This document shows positions 5,322 to 7,849 of a stretch of DNA of 7,849 nucleotides, piece by piece. A program made the translations under genes and the position numbers. The notes under the pieces are model-generated. The model had not been told where the DNA came from and did no database searches. It was given only the letters and a program-made list of their open reading frames with translations. The stretch comes from an uncultured Romboutsia sp. Lineage in GTDB: Bacteria; Bacillota; Clostridia; Peptostreptococcales; Peptostreptococcaceae. Each line of letters begins with the position of its first letter. The stretch's first letter is position 1. Where the stretch lies: NCBI GenBank assembly GCA_937880075.1, contig CALFLM010000101.1, positions 1-7,849 of the forward strand, in the 5' to 3' direction.

Positions 5322-5555
5322 TTGGATATAGAAGAAAAAATTAAACAATTAAAACCTCAAAAACAAGCTATTATAAATAAAGAAAAATAAAAAGAACGTA
5401 AGGCTAGAACAAAAAGATTAATTGAAATAGGAGCTATCATAGATAGCATGGGAATTAATAATGTTAATTTGGCAAATAAATTTAAAAATTATTTTAATAA
5501 TAATGAAAAATCTAAACTTTGGCTTGAAAGTTTTATAGAAAAAAATAAGGCTTAA
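5322..5555 (+). pseudogene. TraD-like / mobilization accessory gene with internal stop
   Basis: A single frame runs from TTG 5322 (DIEEKIKQLKPQKQAIINKE) through a TAA at 5388-5390 to KERKARTKRLIEIGAIIDS, ending with TAA 5553-5555. The basic ERKARTKRLIEIGAI segment after a coiled-coil start is the hallmark of small conjugal-transfer TraD / DUF3847-type proteins encoded beside relaxases. The full frame would be about 77 codons. Only the TAA at codon 23 breaks it, so the damage looks like one recent base change. The start is uncertain: no ATG or good ribosome binding site stands before the TTG, and the 5' end could also be truncated. No relaxase is in the window. Confidence 0.65.
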
Positions 5556-5568
5556 TTTAAGCCTTATT
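5544..5568. terminator. Shared bidirectional terminator of convergent genes
   Basis: AATAAGGCTTAA pairs with TTAAGCCTTATT around one T; A and T tracts lie on both sides. The stop codons of the + strand pseudogene (5553-5555) and of the minus-strand gene (5564-5566) both fall inside the stem. The sequence is almost the same as the first rpn terminator. Confidence 0.85.
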
Positions 5569-6115
5569 TTATATATTCTATTATTTCATTAGTTATTTTA
5601 TTATTTTCTGAAATCATATTATTTTCTAATTCATCAGTTATATTCTTTACTATTGGGTATGTATTAATACTTATAATTTTACCTTTAGATGTAAAACTTT
5701 GATTGTACAAAGTTGGAACACTAATATTATCTTTATTCTCAGCTATCAATGATTTATTATCTATTCTAAATATATTGCCCATTGCTTTTTTATCAATATC
5801 CTTAGAATATGATATCGATATACTAGTTATGTATTCTTTTTTATTTTTTATATGAAATACTGTTGTCCTAGGGTTTTTACCTTCTTTATCCTCTGTATCT
5901 ACTCTACTATTTATTAGTTTATTATCTGTAGAAACTATTGGAACTTCAATTTCAATAGTTTTATACTTATCTTTCGCAAATTTATTAAAGTCCTCAATAA
6001 AAGTTGTATATTCACTATAATTATTATCAGTATATTTATTAATAATAAAAAATAAATTCAATATTATTGAATTTATTAATAATATATTTATAAATAAAAT
6101 TTTACTAATTTTCAT
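5564..6115 (-). CDS. Membrane-anchored protein of unknown function
   Basis: ATG at 6115 follows TGGAGATAAAAAT, a good ribosome binding site. The 183-aa product starts with a Lys-flanked hydrophobic segment (residues 4-26, ISKILFINILLINSIILNLF), a membrane anchor or uncleaved signal; no lipobox Cys is seen. The rest is a hydrophilic, probably extracytoplasmic domain of alternating short strands (KTIEIEVPIV, TTVFHIKN, EYITSISISYS) and a C-terminal amphipathic helix. It starts 15 bp after the stop of the exported-protein gene and is almost certainly its operon partner. A secreted factor plus a membrane-anchored protector would fit, as would a folding or display partner; neither is shown. I do not recognise the family. 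Confidence 0.75.
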   Translation of the reverse strand: MKISKILFINILLINSIILNLFFIINKYTDNNYSEYTTFIEDFNKFAKDKYKTIEIEVPIVSTDNKLINSRVDTEDKEGKNPRTTVFHIKNKKEYITSISISYSKDIDKKAMGNIFRIDNKSLIAENKDNISVPTLYNQSFTSKGKIISINTYPIVKNITDELENNMISENNKITNEIIEYIK

Positions 6116-6130
6116 ATTTTTATCTCCATT

Positions 6131-6777
6131 TTACTTATACATCAATCTTCCAAAATGGATATTTGTACCTTGTGTCTTTGTATAAGGTATTGTTGCTGTT
6201 ACTGGGACATTTTTAAATCCATGATTTCCAGCTCTATCCCACCATTCAACACGAACTTGTCCAACTGTTCTTGTTCCATGAGCATATACTCCTACCCAAC
6301 CTACTTTTCCTGATGGTATACTATACTCCATAGAACCACCTACACCTTTACTTACTTGACTACTTCTAGAAATATTTCCTCCTATTTTAGCTTTTATTAC
6401 ATTAAAAGCTCCTGCTTCTGACTCAATGTTACCAGTAAATTGCCAATTAATTGTTTTAGATTGGTTTACACTAGTTGTTAATTTACCACCGCTCGCTCCT
6501 CTCGTATCAAAACTGAATTTAGCAAGAATAAAAGCATCATACTTAGTTTCTTTTTTACTTGGTGCATAAGATCTTGGAGTTTCTGTATAAAAAGTTCCAC
6601 CATATGGTCTAATATCATCATTAACTTCTAAGTTTTTAAAAAACTGCTTATGATACTGTTCATTTGATTTTTTATCAATATTTTCTAACTCTTCTTGACT
6701 AGATAATATTGGTTGTATAATCATGTCTTTATTTTCAAGAGCACTAATATTTTGTGGGACTAAAAATATACCATTTA
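6131..6777 (-). pseudogene. Exported beta-rich protein gene, 5' end removed at element copy 2
   Basis: About 215 codons remain. The first, LNGIFLVPQNISALENKD, looks like the end of a signal peptide with cleavage near SALE, so the start codon and the positive N-region are missing. Downstream is an exported-type sequence: an acidic linker, then strands rich in Ser/Thr/Gly (DAFILAKFSFDTRG, KLTTSVNQSKTINWQFTG, IPSGKVGWVGVYAHG, RTVGQVRVEWWDRAGNHGF) and no Cys. The frame stays open into the element, giving a fused start GTG (6791-6793) encoding MGGSS with only a weak AGGTAG before it; that product would lack a working signal. The flank beyond the element does not supply the lost start in any joining frame. 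Family not recognised; a secreted toxin or bacteriocin-like factor is possible given the membrane partner gene. Confidence 0.65.
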
Positions 6778-7082
6778 GTGAACTACCACCCACTTAACTA
6801 CCTACGGTAACGTTTGAAGTGGTGGCTTCTTGGTCAAGATAACTATTGTTATCAGTATCACCAAGCTAACCCCGAAGTCCCTTCGGTTTGTGTATCAACA
6901 CTAATAATACCGACTTCTCTATCGGCAAGAGCCACCCTCTTGGATTGTGAATAGAAACAAGTCTGTACACTTCATGGCTTGGTTTTCGCTCCATGTACAG
7001 GTATCGATTGGTTGAATATTTTACGATGCTAACCATTTTCTAGCATCAACCTTATATATTCAGTTTTGAAATTTCTAAACGT
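6758..7082 (-). ncRNA. Predicted TnpB-guide-like RNA, copy 2
   Basis: The promoter (-10 at 7089-7094) and all hairpins are the same as in copy 1. The flank that would serve as guide (6758-6777) is the first surviving coding sequence of the exported-protein gene. There is no terminator between, so the transcript may simply continue as the leader of that gene's mRNA. Confidence 0.5.
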
Positions 7083-7174
7083 AGCACTATTATAACATAA
7101 AAATAACCTATCGGTTAGGCTTACATCCTCCACCTCCTACGGTGATGAATAGGAATTACGCCTTATAGGTTAAA
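6778..7174 (-). mobile_element. Non-autonomous IS605-type element, copy 2
   Basis: This matches the element at 2488-2884 over 397 bp with one difference (7146 T; a base in the left-end hairpin, breaking one pair). It has the same orientation and the same TTTAAC next to its left end. Near identity means recent mobilisation or recombination. Its right end abuts the truncated exported-protein gene, and its left end abuts intergenic repeat copy D. Confidence 0.85.
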
Positions 7175-7201
7175 GTCAAATTTTAGGAATAGTTATTTTA
7201 T
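7171..7201 (+). repeat. Intergenic repeat, copy D
   Basis: TAAAGTCAAATTTTAGGAAT followed by AGTTATTTTATA matches copies A-C with a few changes. Its TAAA start is fused to the TTTAAC target of element copy 2. On its + strand side TATAAT appears at 7240-7245, but inside the minus-strand small gene, so a promoter role here is doubtful. Confidence 0.55.
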
Positions 7202-7344
7202 AGCCAAATTTTTGCACTTACAATAAGAAATCCTAAAGTTATAATAGTGAAAATTAATTTACTTAATACTTTTTCATTTTTTTCTCTCCAAGTTTCCCAT
7301 ATATCTAATATAGCATCTACAAAATCCAGAATAAAATTATACAC
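7198..7344 (-). CDS. 48-aa single-span membrane peptide, GTG start
   Basis: GTG at 7344 stands seven bases after ATGGAGG, a near-perfect ribosome binding site, and a TATAAT (7383-7388 on the minus strand) lies about 38 bases upstream. The product begins with an amphipathic helix VYNFILDFVDAILDIWETW, then charged REKNEKVLSK, then a membrane span LIFTIITLGFLIVSA and the end KIWL. Size and layout resemble small holin-like or type I toxin-like peptides, but no family is recognised. The stop falls inside intergenic repeat copy D. The next gene on this strand is the truncated exported-protein gene beyond the element, so the peptide may once have belonged to its operon. Confidence 0.6.
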   Translation of the reverse strand: MYNFILDFVDAILDIWETWREKNEKVLSKLIFTIITLGFLIVSAKIWL

Positions 7345-7382
7345 TAATAACCTCCATTCATAAAAATATTCTTAAATTTTCA

Positions 7383-7388
7383 ATTATA
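7383..7388 (-). promoter_or_regulatory. -10 box of the 48-aa peptide gene
   Basis: TATAAT on the minus strand, with no convincing -35. A small hairpin (CTCC-AAAC-GGAG, about 7398-7409) lies just upstream and could be an operator. Confidence 0.4.
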
Positions 7389-7416
7389 ACTTCCGCACTC
7401 CGTTTGGAGCTAATGC

Positions 7417-7449
7417 ATTGAAGGAGCAACTAAAGTTGCACCATTCAAT
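7417..7449. other. Imperfect hairpin in noncoding stretch
   Basis: ATTGAA-GG-A-GCAAC (7417-7430) pairs with GTTGC-A-CC-A-TTCAAT (7435-7449) around TAAA, with small bulges. TTTTA follows on the + strand. Possible terminator or structured RNA element between the HTH gene and the 48-aa peptide gene; the rest of 7345-7577 shows no convincing gene. Confidence 0.5.
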
Positions 7450-7577
7450 TTTATTCTACTGGTTTCAAGGATATTTAAGTATTTAAACAAAAAAGAAATA
7501 GAAACAAAGATTCTTCCTTCCATAAAAACAAGAAACAGGTTTCACCCCTACAATACAAAGAGCATTTTTCGATACAC

Positions 7578-7849
7578 TTAAATATTTTTTAAAACTCTTT
7601 GAACTTTTCCAAGTGTTATATTTAGTTTTTCTGCTATTTTCCTAAAGCTAAAGCCTTGTTCTTTAAGTTCTAATGCTTGTCCTTTTAATTCTTCTAACTC
7701 TTGTTGTTTTTTAGTTAGTCCATTCTCATTTCTTGGAGTTCTTCTCTCGTTGTTCCTTCTATATTTTTCTTTTGTACTAATTATTGTTTTAAGCTCTTTC
7801 TGCTCATTATCTGTTATTTCTAACATTTCAATTAATCTATCGTTTGAAT
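7578..7849 (-). CDS. C-terminal part of a replication-type or HTH protein, 5' end outside window
   Basis: The frame is open from the window edge (SNDRLIE before the ATG at 7826) to TAA at 7578. The ATG has no ribosome binding site, so this is the 3' end of a longer gene. The visible part has a helical LEITDNEQKELKTIISTKEK stretch, a basic YRRNNERRTPRN linker, a coiled helix (KKQQELEELKGQALELKEQ) and a C-terminal helix-turn-helix (GFSFRKIAEKLNITLGKVQRVLKNI). A basic linker followed by a terminal HTH resembles C-termini of clostridial plasmid or phage replication proteins, as in the gene at 3101. That match is from memory, and a transposase or recombinase tail is possible. Confidence 0.65.
   Translation of the reverse strand, partial: SNDRLIEMLEITDNEQKELKTIISTKEKYRRNNERRTPRNENGLTKKQQELEELKGQALELKEQGFSFRKIAEKLNITLGKVQRVLKNI

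Noticed and set aside
7411..7527. 38-aa minus-strand frame (MEGRIFVSISFLFKYL start)
   Set aside because: No ribosome binding site at proper spacing; GGGGTGA is 18 bases off. The frame overlaps the hairpin at 7417. Conservation would be needed to revive it.

Overview
The window is very AT-rich, with strong purine-rich ribosome binding sites, TATAAT-type -10 boxes, GTG/TTG starts and AT-biased codons. Together with a plasmid-type replication protein, a decayed TraD-like mobilization gene, Rpn-family nucleases and IS605-type elements, this points to a Clostridium (C. botulinum / C. perfringens-like), most likely plasmid or plasmid-derived accessory DNA. The species is an inference.

Layout. (1) 1-2306, + strand: two near-identical Rpn/PD-(D/E)XK nuclease genes in tandem (the first cut by the window start), then a TTG-started 105-aa gene. 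Each gene has its own hairpin terminator, and the modules are separated by a conserved intergenic repeat (consensus AAAATTTTAGGATTAGTTA), also found at 7173. (2) 2488-2884: a 397-bp ORF-less element, structured like the two ends of an IS605-family transposon and able to encode a roughly 300-nt TnpB-guide-like RNA on the minus strand. A second copy with one mismatch lies at 6778-7174 in the same orientation. (3) 2908-4604: a bidirectional terminator, then a minus-strand plasmid replication protein with an archaeo-eukaryotic-primase-like core and a C-terminal helix-turn-helix. Upstream of it an 18-bp inverted repeat overlaps a near-consensus promoter and is flanked by direct repeats 84 bp apart. 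(4) 4605-5300: gene-poor DNA holding a decayed copy of the guide-RNA/right end, a possible tiny membrane ORF, a group-I-intron-like hairpin relic and two adjoining perfect palindromes. The relics, in this order and on one strand, look like a collapsed IStron. (5) 5322-5555: a TraD-like gene broken by a stop codon, converging on (6) a minus-strand pair: an exported-type beta-rich protein gene that has lost its 5' end to element copy 2, and a membrane-anchored protein gene 15 bp downstream. (7) 7198-7849, minus strand: a GTG-started 48-aa membrane peptide, a hairpin-rich noncoding stretch, and the 3' part of a second helix-turn-helix protein that runs off the window.

The best candidates for something unusual are the stand-alone guide-RNA-like elements without TnpB or TnpA (one reading directly into a truncated exported-protein gene), the possible IStron relic, and the tandem Rpn genes with the same nuclease part and different C-terminal tails. 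No database search was possible; family calls rest on motifs recognised by eye.
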